Part shown: in pieces, positions 25,383 to 33,473 of the stretch
Position numbering within the stretch: position 1 is the stretch's first letter
How the letters are laid out: each line of letters begins with the position of its first letter
NCBI GenBank assembly: GCA_044338255.1
Contig: JBIILZ010000033.1
Location: forward strand, 1-34,835
Length of the DNA: 34,835 nt
Direction of reading: 5' to 3'
Source of the DNA: CAIUVD01 sp044338255
GTDB taxonomy: Bacteria; Planctomycetota; UBA11346
Notes under the pieces: generated by a model
Told to the model about the DNA's origin: nothing
The model's input: only the letters and a program-made list of their open reading frames with translations
The model's database searches: none
Position numbers and translations under genes: made by a program

Positions 25383-27581
25383 ATGATCCGACTTCTGATC
25401 GCATGTTACCTTCCCCTCTTGGCGGTGAGCGGGGCCGAGTTCGCTGTCTCTCCCGAAGGCGATGACCGAAATTCGGGAACGCTGACGCAGCCCTTCCGAT
25501 CCTTGGAACGGGCACGGGATGCCGCGCGGCAGCATCACGCCGGCAGCCCCTCCGATGCGGTCTACATCCGTTTATCTGCAGGCGTGCATCTCCGCACATC
25601 ATCCCTGGATTTGGACGAGCGCGACAGCCGAACAGCGTGGTGTGCCCAGGGCAAGGACCGGCCCATCTTGAGCGGGGGCGTACGGCTGGCGCGGAATGAT
25701 TTCAGGCGCACCGATAATGCCGCCGTCCTCGACCGGATCATCGATCCGACCGCCCGGGTCAAGGTCTGGGAGACGGACCTGCGTAGACAGGGGGTGTCGG
25801 AATGGGGTGACAACCGCCGCCATGGATTCCTGATTGACAGCGCCATGCGAGGTACCCCTCCGTCGCAGCTCTACATCAACGGTGGGCGGCAACATCTGGC
25901 TCGATGGCCCAACACCGATGAGCACCTGCCGCAGTACCTGCCCGAGTTCGTAAGCGATCAGGTCGGGGTGGTGGGACGCATCCCTAAGGACGGCATCCTC
26001 GATGCCGGGCCGACCGCCAAGGACGCTGATTGGACCACCCGGGGTCCGGTGTTCCGCTACGCCTTTGAGCGCGCCGACCGCTGGACCCAGGCCGAAGATG
26101 CCTGGCTTGACGGCATCTTCACCAACTCCTGGGAATGGTCCTATAATCAGATTTTGCGCATTGATGCCAAGGAACGGACCATCGCCTTGCGGTATGGTGA
26201 GGCCAGCGGCATGGCCAATATCTATAGCGGCGACTTCTTCTTCGCTGAGAACCTGCTCGAGGAGCTAGACCGTCCGGGTGAATACTGGGTGGATCAGTCG
26301 CGCGGCATCCTCTACCTAGTTCCACCACCAGAATTCGACACCGCGGAATCCGAGATCGTGGTGGCCACGCTGGCCACACCCATGATCAGGATCGCCAAAG
26401 GGGCCAAGGACCTCCTCCTACGCGGCCTGATCCTCGAATATGGACGTTCCCTGGGCATCCAGGCGCAGGATTCAGCGCGCATCCGCATCGAAGACTGCCT
26501 GGTGCGTGGCTTTGCAAATGGCGGGATCAACCTCGACGGCAGCGGCCATGTGGTGTCGTCCTGTCGTCTGACCGGCATCGGCGGGACGTCGATATCGATG
26601 TCCGGTGGCGACCTGCTCGCGCTCACGCCCGGTGAGAACACGGTTGAGAGCTGCCTCATCACCGACGGCAGCTGGTACCATCGGGTGTACAACCCGGCCG
26701 TCATGCTAGCGGGGGTCGGCAACCGGCTGCAGCGCTGCCGGATCGCGAACATGCCCCACTGCGGCATCCTCCTCTTCGGCAATGACCATCTGGTGGAGGG
26801 CAACGACATCGGCGAGATGTGCCAAGAGTTCGATGACATGGGCGCGATCTACATTAATTCCGGCGATAAACCGCTCGAACGCGGCCATGTGCTGCGCCGC
26901 AATTTCATCCATGACATCGGCCAGTCGCGGATGGCGAATGGCATCTATCCGGACAATGGGACGATGGGAATTCTGATTGAAGACAACGTATTTGCCCGCA
27001 TTGGGACAGGGCAAAAGACAGGGAAAGAGAAGAAGACCAAACCGGCAAAGGCTATCTATATCAACTCCGGCGCCCATATCATCGTACGTCATAACCTGTT
27101 CATCGACTGCGCGTATCCCCTCTGGCTGAGCGCCTACTCCGGCAAGGTGTTTCACGATCGACAGAAAAAATCATGGGAAGAATTCTTTCAGAAGCATCCA
27201 CTGAATCTCCTCCCTCATCGCCAACGCTATCCTGAACTCAGGCAGTTCTGGCAGGAAGAGCGCCGCTACCCCACCACCAACATATTCGAGGGCAATGTCC
27301 TATGGAATCCCAGCAACCCACTGGGTTCACTGAAGAATTATAAAGGACTGGATGGTCTTCCGCTGCAGATGATCGATGGCACGGTAACCGAGTACCCGGG
27401 GCTCACGCGCAAGGGCAATTGGATCGCTGATACGGATCCCGGAGTGGTGGATGCCGCCAAGGACGACTTCTCCTTGCGCTCAAACGCCGAGGCCTTCAAG
27501 CGCGTATCAGGATTTCCGCGCCTGCGCATGAAGGATATCGGACCGGTTCCCACTTTTAAAAATACTTTGGTCAGTCCTTGA
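25383..27581 (+). CDS. secreted right-handed beta-helix glycosidase, GH141-like
   Basis: A 732-residue exported protein. A short signal peptide (LLIACYLPLLAVSGA) is followed by FAVSPEGDDRNSGTLTQPFRSL, the N-cap common in secreted pectate-lyase-like and GH141 proteins. The middle carries parallel beta-helix turns (LLLRGLILEYGRSLGIQAQDSARIRIEDC, VVSSCRLTGIGGTSISMSGGD, DHLVEGNDIGEMCQEFDDMGAIYI). GH141 includes alpha-L-fucosidases and xylanases with this fold, and length and layout fit it. Catalytic residues were not assigned with certainty. It is divergent from the GH3 operon. A hairpin overlaps its stop codon. It may act on fucose-containing pectin or algal polysaccharide outside the cell; polysaccharide lyase-like activity is an alternative. 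Confidence 0.72.
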   Translation: MIRLLIACYLPLLAVSGAEFAVSPEGDDRNSGTLTQPFRSLERARDAARQHHAGSPSDAVYIRLSAGVHLRTSSLDLDERDSRTAWCAQGKDRPILSGGVRLARNDFRRTDNAAVLDRIIDPTARVKVWETDLRRQGVSEWGDNRRHGFLIDSAMRGTPPSQLYINGGRQHLARWPNTDEHLPQYLPEFVSDQVGVVGRIPKDGILDAGPTAKDADWTTRGPVFRYAFERADRWTQAEDAWLDGIFTNSWEWSYNQILRIDAKERTIALRYGEASGMANIYSGDFFFAENLLEELDRPGEYWVDQSRGILYLVPPPEFDTAESEIVVATLATPMIRIAKGAKDLLLRGLILEYGRSLGIQAQDSARIRIEDCLVRGFANGGINLDGSGHVVSSCRLTGIGGTSISMSGGDLLALTPGENTVESCLITDGSWYHRVYNPAVMLAGVGNRLQRCRIANMPHCGILLFGNDHLVEGNDIGEMCQEFDDMGAIYINSGDKPLERGHVLRRNFIHDIGQSRMANGIYPDNGTMGILIEDNVFARIGTGQKTGKEKKTKPAKAIYINSGAHIIVRHNLFIDCAYPLWLSAYSGKVFHDRQKKSWEEFFQKHPLNLLPHRQRYPELRQFWQEERRYPTTNIFEGNVLWNPSNPLGSLKNYKGLDGLPLQMIDGTVTEYPGLTRKGNWIADTDPGVVDAAKDDFSLRSNAEAFKRVSGFPRLRMKDIGPVPTFKNTLVSP

Positions 27582-27591
27582 ATAAGGACTG
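27572..27591 (+). terminator. hairpin overlapping the beta-helix gene stop
   Basis: CAGTCCTT and AAGGACTG pair perfectly over a GAAT loop; the TGA stop lies in the structure. No T-run follows, so termination would be weak or Rho-dependent. Confidence 0.35.
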
Positions 27592-27782
27592 TATTGGGGC
27601 CAGCTTGTTTCGGGTCGACTACGGGGACTATCCTTGTCTTCAGATGGTGTTTGGCGATCATTATTAAACATGGTTAGTGTGAAGTATTCTGATGATCAAT
27701 CCCACTGCGATTGCGGAAGAGACCTATTAATTACCAATTTCGCCAAGCCTCCAAATGAAATTTCACACAGAAATTCATGCGC

Positions 27783-28670
27783 CTATGCGAGCTTTCCCGC
27801 TCTATGGATTTTCCGATAGGCGGCAGGCGAAATACCCTGGTTTGCTTTGAAAACTCGAGAAAAATAATACCTATCAGGAAATCCACAATTTTCAGCAATC
27901 TCCTCAATATGACTGTCACTATCCGAAAGCTGGCTGGCTGCGGCAATAATTCGACGCTCAAGTCCGTATCGAGCTGGACTCAATCCCACTTCGTCAGAAA
28001 ATCGCCGCACGAAGTACCCAGTGCTTACACCACAAAGATTTGCTAATTCGGCGTTGGTAGGAGGACTTGAGATTCGCTGCTCAATGCAAGCCAAGGCTGG
28101 CGCCATGCCGTCGCCTGCCTCAAGCCAACGCAGGCAAGCTCCACGCACTTTAGGATCCATTCGTTCAAATAGAGTGGCCACTACGGCATCCATCAAGGTC
28201 CGAGCCCAGGCAAATGCCACCAACGGGGCTGGCTCACTCAGAGTAAGCGCCTCACTCCAGCATCGATAAATCGCACTAATAGGCTTGCTATCGACGAGCA
28301 TCAGCGGCTTCTCAAACCACTGCCGCATAACTTGCGGAACCAAGAACGGCATATCAAAATGGATAAAATCATGAGTAACTGGCCCGATGAGCCCAGTTCT
28401 AAATGGAACCCTAGCGGGGATGACGCAAGGCACGCCCGGAACGAGATGATGGCGTTCTCCCATGGAATCAATGAATGCGCCCGCTTCCTGGTTGATGTAT
28501 ATACGCCAGAATGGACTGCATATACTATAATTCCATTCGGAAGCTTTTAGCCTCATACGGTGGCAGGACATGAGTTGGGGCCGCATGCGCAGCACCAACT
28601 CCTCGGCCAAAGTTATCGGTTCAGATCCAATTTCCATGTTCCAGATAGTAGAGAATGCACCATCTTGCAC
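27783..28670 (-). CDS. AraC-family transcriptional regulator
   Basis: A 295-residue regulator if GTG 28670 is the start, or 284 if ATG 28637 is used; neither has a clear ribosome binding site. The sensor half shows CSPFWRIYINQEAGAFID and HHLVPGVPCVIPARVPFRTG, followed by DFIHFDMPF, a cupin-type arrangement. The DNA-binding half has NAELANLCGVSTGYFVRRFSDEVGLSPARYG and IEEIAENCGFPDRYYFSRVFKANQGISPAAYRK, typical AraC helices. It is convergent with the beta-helix gene and AT-richer than the importer genes. Its probable targets are local glycoside hydrolase genes, but no operator proves it. Confidence 0.85.
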   Translation of the reverse strand: MQDGAFSTIWNMEIGSEPITLAEELVLRMRPQLMSCHRMRLKASEWNYSICSPFWRIYINQEAGAFIDSMGERHHLVPGVPCVIPARVPFRTGLIGPVTHDFIHFDMPFLVPQVMRQWFEKPLMLVDSKPISAIYRCWSEALTLSEPAPLVAFAWARTLMDAVVATLFERMDPKVRGACLRWLEAGDGMAPALACIEQRISSPPTNAELANLCGVSTGYFVRRFSDEVGLSPARYGLERRIIAAASQLSDSDSHIEEIAENCGFPDRYYFSRVFKANQGISPAAYRKIHRAGKLA

Positions 28671-28675
28671 AGGCT

Positions 28676-28689
28676 AGGTTGGCCAACCT
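28676..28689. promoter_or_regulatory. 14-bp perfect palindrome before the AraC start
   Basis: AGGTTGGCCAACCT is a perfect dyad five bases upstream of GTG 28670. Its position would let a bound regulator or an RNA fold block expression, consistent with autoregulation. No second copy was seen in the window. Confidence 0.35.
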
Positions 28690-28800
28690 CTCGGGGAGTG
28701 GCTCACCTACACTATGCTTCATTGCATTTTACTGTCCTTGATTGTCCAGATCCATTACGGAACACTATTTTTAAGACAATTAAATATATAAACATACTAA

Positions 28801-28830
28801 TATATACTTTTTTGTTCTTTATCCAATCAA
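28801..28830 (-). promoter_or_regulatory. possible sigma-70-like promoter for the AraC gene
   Basis: On the minus strand TTGATT (28830-28825) and TATATA (28806-28801) are 18 bp apart in AT-rich DNA, giving a leader of about 125 nt before the AraC start. Confidence 0.35.
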
Positions 28831-29271
28831 TGTGAATCACACGCAGTTTTGATGAATAAATCCTCAACGCCACATGCCCCCTGTGCCGATGGCTTCGCGT
28901 GGTAGTCAAATGACTTGATGTCATCGCCCTAACATCTTCCCACCTATGGCGGAGATCGTAAATGCCATCGGTCTGGGAAAATAGCTTTAGTTATCGCCTG
29001 CCATCCGATGTCGACACTCCATTGCTCCGCGTTAGCCGTTAGGCTGAAAGAGGCGAGTCGTAATGGATGAGCGAATACGGCCAATGACCGGGCCGTCGTG
29101 AGACGACATGCCCAGTCATCAAACCGAATATGCTCGAATTCAGAGAGCGAGAGCGAAGAGTGAATGCGACGTGCATGAGGCGGTTCCTCTGATTAGGAAT
29201 ACGTCACGGAATGGATGTCTAACGCTGCATTGAGCAGACAGGACACCAGTACATCTGACTCCGCCGAAATT

Positions 29272-30141
29272 CTAGATCGCTTGATTCCCAGAGAGAATGG
29301 CGAACACCTGCTGGAAAACCACTGAATGGGCTCCGCTCTCCTCGCGGATGGGCCGTTCGCGAAATATGCGTGGACTAAGTCCGTAGCAGGATTTGAAATT
29401 GCGGGAGAATTGAAAGGGATTGGGGTATCCCAGGCGCTCGGCCACGCCACTGACGGTGAGGTTGCTCTCCAGCAGCAGTAGTCGGGCAAAATGCAGTCGT
29501 TGACCTTCGAAGAAATGGACCGGCCCCATGCCAGCCCGCTGATCCCACAGGCGCATAAGCGAAGATCGGGAAATTCCGCCATGCTGAATCATCAGCGACA
29601 GAGGCGGCGGGGCGAACAGGTCGTGGCGCCACCGTTCGTAAACGAGGTCGATGATGGCCTGCATGGCCGGTGGTAGGTCCAGGCCCTGGGGTTCTTCCGA
29701 CCGACGTAGGCCGTGAACCCAGGTCAACAGCATCTGCTCGGTGGCCAGCCGCATGAGCTCAACAGCCTGGGGGTGGCCGGTTCCCTGGACGTCGATGAGG
29801 TGCTGGAAGAGGGCGTGCAGCACCTCGTGAGGGTCGACCAAGGCGACTACCGGCCATTTTCCTGGGGAAGGAAGAAATTTTTCCGCCTCAGGCGCAAGGT
29901 CAAAGTGGACATAGTCATGCTTGGTGAGGTCCCGAGGATCCCACTGGTACTCCTCTTGATGACCGGGACGGGAGAGCACGAAGGAGCCTGGACCGAGTTG
30001 ATGGGTAATGCCGTCATAGGTCCACCGTACCCGACCCTTGAGAATGCGGACAAACTCATGACCGATGGTGTCCCGGGGACCTAGTCGGCTCCCGGGCCCA
30101 TACTGAACTCGCCCATAGCGATAGATGCGAGCGACGAGCAT
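29272..30141 (-). CDS. AraC-family regulator divergent from the Moc-like operon
   Basis: About 289 residues from ATG 30141. The open frame extends to 30366, but that would overlap the oppositely directed oxygenase gene and adds sequence without AraC features; ATG 30180 is another option. The cupin half includes RDTIGHEFVRILKGRVRWTYDG and GPGSFVLSRPGHQEEYQW, then HDYVHFDL. The DNA-binding half includes LSLMIQHGGISRSSLMRLWDQRAGMGPVHFF and VSGVAERLGYPNPFQFSRNFKSCYGLSPRIFR. It shares a 123-bp promoter region with the oxygenase gene and is its likely sugar-responsive regulator. Confidence 0.85.
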   Translation of the reverse strand: MLVARIYRYGRVQYGPGSRLGPRDTIGHEFVRILKGRVRWTYDGITHQLGPGSFVLSRPGHQEEYQWDPRDLTKHDYVHFDLAPEAEKFLPSPGKWPVVALVDPHEVLHALFQHLIDVQGTGHPQAVELMRLATEQMLLTWVHGLRRSEEPQGLDLPPAMQAIIDLVYERWRHDLFAPPPLSLMIQHGGISRSSLMRLWDQRAGMGPVHFFEGQRLHFARLLLLESNLTVSGVAERLGYPNPFQFSRNFKSCYGLSPRIFRERPIREESGAHSVVFQQVFAILSGNQAI

Positions 30142-30264
30142 GGTGGGATTTTGAGATATGCAGGTGGGAAGGCAAAGCATTCCGTTGGGTGAGCTGCCGG
30201 CGTAGGATGAGAATACGGAACGTCTACCGACAACCGCTGAACCCACTGCCAAGGATTCTCCGCC
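30142..30264. promoter_or_regulatory. divergent promoter region of AraC and Moc-like operon
   Basis: 123 bp between the two starts. It contains TTCCGT (30180-30185) and ACGGAA (30215-30220) as a spaced inverted repeat, and AAGGA nine bases before ATG 30265. No clear -35/-10 pair was found. Confidence 0.4.
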
Positions 30265-32547
30265 ATGCCCTCCCTGACTGCTGCGGCCCCTGCTAAAGAC
30301 CTCCTGCTGGTCGCATCCAGTGATTATCGTCTGACCGGAGATCAGGCGCGACGAGCGGTAGTCCAAGGACTAGCCGAGGCGACCTGGTACCAGTGTCCAG
30401 TTGAGGGCGCCACTATGCGCACCCTGCTGATCCGCCGCGATTGGCCGGCCATTCGTGATACCCTGATCTGGTTCAGCCTGCTGCTGGGGACGGCCTCGGC
30501 GGGCATCGCTCTGTGGGGGTCTTGGTGGGCGATCCTGCCCTTCGCCATCTACGGGGTGCTTTACGCCTCGACCTCCGACTCGCGGTGGCATGAGGCAAGT
30601 CACGGCACGGCCTTCAAGACGGGCTGGCTCAACGATACGCTCTACGAAATCGCCTCATTTATGGTGATGCGCGAATCGACCCTGTGGAGATGGAGCCACA
30701 TCCGTCACCACAGCGACACCATCATCGTTGGTCGCGATCCCGAGATCGGCTTTCCCCGGCCTAGCGCCATGGCCAACTTAGTGCCGGTCTTCACCGGCAT
30801 CGGCGCGTTCCGCAGCTACGTTGGCAAACTGTTCCGCCACGCGGGCGGGACTCTGGACCCTGAGGAACAGACCTATGTGCCGCGCGACCAGTGGCGGCGA
30901 GTAGTGTGGACTGCGCGGGTCCACCTGGTGATCTACGCCCTGGTGATCATGACCGCCGTGCTGATGGGATCCTGGTTGCCGCTGGTGCTGGTCGGACTAC
31001 CCAACTTTTACGGCAGTTGGCTGATGCCGGTCTATGGCGTGACCCAGCACACCGGCCTCGCCGAGAACGCTCTCGATCACCGTCTCAACAGCCGCACGGT
31101 GCAGATGAACCGGCTCAACCGCTTCCTGTACTGGAACATGAACTTCCACATCGAGCACCACATGTTTCCGATGGTGCCCTATCACCAGCTGCCCCAGTTG
31201 CATGCCGCCGTGGCCGGGGACATGCCGAAGCCCTATCGAAGCCTGTGGGAAGCGTGGCGAGAGATCCTCGCGTTCTTCCGTCGCCAGCCTCAGGATCCGT
31301 CCTACTTTGTCCGCCGCGAGGTACCGGCGCCGATCGCCAGCGGCACAGCTCCTGCCCGATCCCTGACCCTTCCAGTCACGGTTACGGCTGAGAGCTGGTG
31401 GGACCTGGGACCCGCCGACAGCCTGGCGCGCGATGGCGTAGCGAGAGCTGATCAGGGTGAGCGGACCCTGGCGGTGTACCGGCATGGAGACGGCTCTTAC
31501 CATGCCACCGATGGGCTGTGCACCCATGGCCGGGTCCATCTGGCCGAAGGACTAGTTCACGGTCACGTGATTGAATGTCCCAAGCACAACGGGCGGTTCG
31601 ACCTGCGGGACGGCACCGTCCGGCGAGCCCCAGCCTGCGCCGCTATTGCCTCCTATCCGACCCGGATCGTGGACGGTCGTCTGCAGGTAGATCCCCGCCG
31701 GGGTACGACCAAGGACCGGGTGCGCCGCTTCCGAGTGGTCAGCAACCAACACCTGACGGCCTTCATCCGGGAGGTGGTGGTGGAGCCGGTCGCCGAGGGA
31801 TCCGTGCCGTTCACCCCCGGCGATTACCTGCGGTTTGTTGTCCCGCCGTACCCACACCGGACCCTGGGCGACCTCGACATCCCGGCGGCCTTCGCCCCGG
31901 CCTGGGAGCGGGCCGGCGTGGCCGGTCTGGCGGTCACCAATCCGTCCGAAGCGCGTCGCAATTATTCGCTGGCCAATTCTGCCGCCGATGGCCGACGCTT
32001 CCGCTTCACCGTCCGCTTGGCCCTGCCCTCGGCCGGGTCCGGTCATCCTCCAGGAGTTGGGTCGGTCTACCTGTGGAGCCTGCGGCCAGGCGATGAGGTC
32101 GATGCCGCCGGTCCCTTCGGTGATTTCCACCTGCGCCCCGGCACCGGTGAGGTCATCGCCATTGGCGGCGGCGCCGGCATGGCCCCCCTGCGGGCACTCA
32201 TCGCTCACCTCTTGGAGGTCGAGAAGAGCACCCGCCGCATCCGCCTGTGGTACGGAGCCCGCACCCGCCGGGACCTGTTCTACGAGGACTACTTCGCGGA
32301 CCTGGCCCGCCGCTTCCCCAACTTCACCTACCAGATGGCCCTCTCGGAACCAGCCGCCGATGACACCTGGGAGGGACCGACCGGGTTCATCCACCAGGTG
32401 GTGGAACGCGACCTCTTCACCGGGCATGACCAGCTGCGGGATCCGGATTTCTACCTCTGTGGTCCTCCGGCGATGATGCGGGCGACCATGACCATGCTTC
32501 AGACCCAGGGCATCGACCGTCGCGCGATTTCTTGCGATGAATTTTGA
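30265..32547 (+). CDS. three-domain oxygenase: MocD-like diiron + Rieske + NqrF-like reductase
   Basis: A 760-residue fusion predicted to use NAD(P)H and O2 to hydroxylate or O-demethylate a small substrate. Residues ~1-350 form a membrane desaturase/hydroxylase with histidine boxes HEASH (109-113), HIRHH (145-149) and HIEHH (295-299) plus QHTGL near 263; the stretch YWNMNFHIEHHMFPMVPYH is typical of MocD-like proteins. Residues ~375-470 are a Rieske domain with C419-X-H421 and C438-X2-H441. Residues ~480-760 are a flavin reductase with RRNYSLAN (564-571, FAD), GGGAGMAP (634-641, nucleotide), YLCGPP (730-735) and a CDEF end as in NqrF. The Rieske domain sits where NqrF has its plant-type ferredoxin. 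In rhizopine catabolism these activities are separate proteins. The next gene overlaps its end by 11 bp. Confidence 0.87.
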   Translation: MPSLTAAAPAKDLLLVASSDYRLTGDQARRAVVQGLAEATWYQCPVEGATMRTLLIRRDWPAIRDTLIWFSLLLGTASAGIALWGSWWAILPFAIYGVLYASTSDSRWHEASHGTAFKTGWLNDTLYEIASFMVMRESTLWRWSHIRHHSDTIIVGRDPEIGFPRPSAMANLVPVFTGIGAFRSYVGKLFRHAGGTLDPEEQTYVPRDQWRRVVWTARVHLVIYALVIMTAVLMGSWLPLVLVGLPNFYGSWLMPVYGVTQHTGLAENALDHRLNSRTVQMNRLNRFLYWNMNFHIEHHMFPMVPYHQLPQLHAAVAGDMPKPYRSLWEAWREILAFFRRQPQDPSYFVRREVPAPIASGTAPARSLTLPVTVTAESWWDLGPADSLARDGVARADQGERTLAVYRHGDGSYHATDGLCTHGRVHLAEGLVHGHVIECPKHNGRFDLRDGTVRRAPACAAIASYPTRIVDGRLQVDPRRGTTKDRVRRFRVVSNQHLTAFIREVVVEPVAEGSVPFTPGDYLRFVVPPYPHRTLGDLDIPAAFAPAWERAGVAGLAVTNPSEARRNYSLANSAADGRRFRFTVRLALPSAGSGHPPGVGSVYLWSLRPGDEVDAAGPFGDFHLRPGTGEVIAIGGGAGMAPLRALIAHLLEVEKSTRRIRLWYGARTRRDLFYEDYFADLARRFPNFTYQMALSEPAADDTWEGPTGFIHQVVERDLFTGHDQLRDPDFYLCGPPAMMRATMTMLQTQGIDRRAISCDEF

Positions 32548-33466
32548 TCACCTGACGACCCTGCCGAGGCCCACCGTGACCCATCACCCCATCATTCCCC
32601 GCCTCAATGACGGTTCCCAACGGCCCCCGAGCCTGCGCGTCTACCTCAACATGGGCAACGTCGACACCCTGCCCCCGGAATCCCAGGGCCCCCGCGGCGA
32701 TGCTCGCCAGAAGTTATTGGCGATCCGTCAGGCGGGCTACGACGGGGTGCAGTGTGGAGATCCGGCCCTCTGCCTTGAGTTGGGCCTGGGCAACGCCGGC
32801 AGTGCCCGATTCAACCAAGTGGCAGAGATTGGCCCCGGGATCATCGCCGCCCGGGCGGCCGGGTACGACTGCCTGACGGTTCACATCGGCTGGGGCCACG
32901 AAGACGACGACCAGATGGACGCCCTGGTGAGCGAAATCATTGCCGCCTCGGCCGGCGAGGGGCTGCCGGTCTTTATTGAAACCCACCGCGCCACCATTAC
33001 TCAAGACACCTGGCGCACGGTGAAGATGGTCAGCCGGCATCCTGAAGTCCGCTTCAACGGCGATTTCAGCCATTGGTACACCGGGTTGGAGATGGTCTAC
33101 GGTGACTTCTCCGCCAAGGTCGACTTTATTGCCCCAGTGCTGGAGCGGGTCCGATTCATGCACGGCCGGATGGGCAACAGCGGCCATATCCAGGTGCCCC
33201 TCAGCGATCCTACCATGCCACCCGCCATTGCCCATTTTCACACCCTCTGGGTGGCGGCGATGGCCGGCTTCCATGCCTCGGCGCAACCGGGCGACTACTT
33301 TGTTTTCGCACCGGAACTGCTCTACTCGGGCAATAACTACTCCCGTCTGCGCACGGATGCCCAGGGCCGTCTGATAGAGGAAAGCGATCGCTGGGTCGAA
33401 GCTCAGATGTATGCCCGACTGGCACGACAGTATTTCGCGGAAGCCGCCGCCAAGTTGACGCGGTAA
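32537..33466 (+). CDS. sugar isomerase/epimerase-like TIM barrel
   Basis: A 309-residue xylose-isomerase-like TIM barrel. The metal-site residues are visible in order: Glu148 in FIETHR, Asp176 in NGDFSHW, His209 in FMHGRMG and Glu260 in APELL, the pattern of IolE- and isomerase-type enzymes. The first ~35 residues precede the first strand SLRVYLNMGN, so translation might start later (GTG 32576 or ATG 32648), but ATG 32537 overlaps the oxygenase gene by 11 bp and fits translational coupling. It probably converts the sugar or cyclitol made by the oxygenase. It is only distantly similar in motifs to the 8107-8865 barrel. Substrate unknown. Confidence 0.83.
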   Translation: MNFDHLTTLPRPTVTHHPIIPRLNDGSQRPPSLRVYLNMGNVDTLPPESQGPRGDARQKLLAIRQAGYDGVQCGDPALCLELGLGNAGSARFNQVAEIGPGIIAARAAGYDCLTVHIGWGHEDDDQMDALVSEIIAASAGEGLPVFIETHRATITQDTWRTVKMVSRHPEVRFNGDFSHWYTGLEMVYGDFSAKVDFIAPVLERVRFMHGRMGNSGHIQVPLSDPTMPPAIAHFHTLWVAAMAGFHASAQPGDYFVFAPELLYSGNNYSRLRTDAQGRLIEESDRWVEAQMYARLARQYFAEAAAKLTR

Positions 33467-33473
33467 ACAGACC

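Larger units (their letters stand above)
28671..29271. other. 601-bp AT-rich intergenic region
   Basis: No convincing gene. The left part is AT-rich and holds the promoter and palindrome of the 27783-28670 AraC gene. A 26-codon plus-strand frame at 28962-29042 has GGAG before its ATG but no recognisable product. The right part contains only short frames that extend the AraC gene antisense or out of frame. Confidence 0.4.

Noticed and set aside
28962..29042. 26-codon plus-strand frame (MPSVWENSFSYRLP...) with GGAG before ATG
   Set aside because: Too short and without recognisable similarity. It could be a gene-tail remnant, but nothing else supports that.
30142..30366. N-terminal extension of the AraC protein by 75 residues
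   Set aside because: It would overlap the start of the oppositely directed oxygenase gene, and the extra residues do not fit AraC proteins.
31552..32427. 291-codon minus-strand open frame
   Set aside because: It is antisense to the Rieske and reductase domains, whose motifs are unambiguous.
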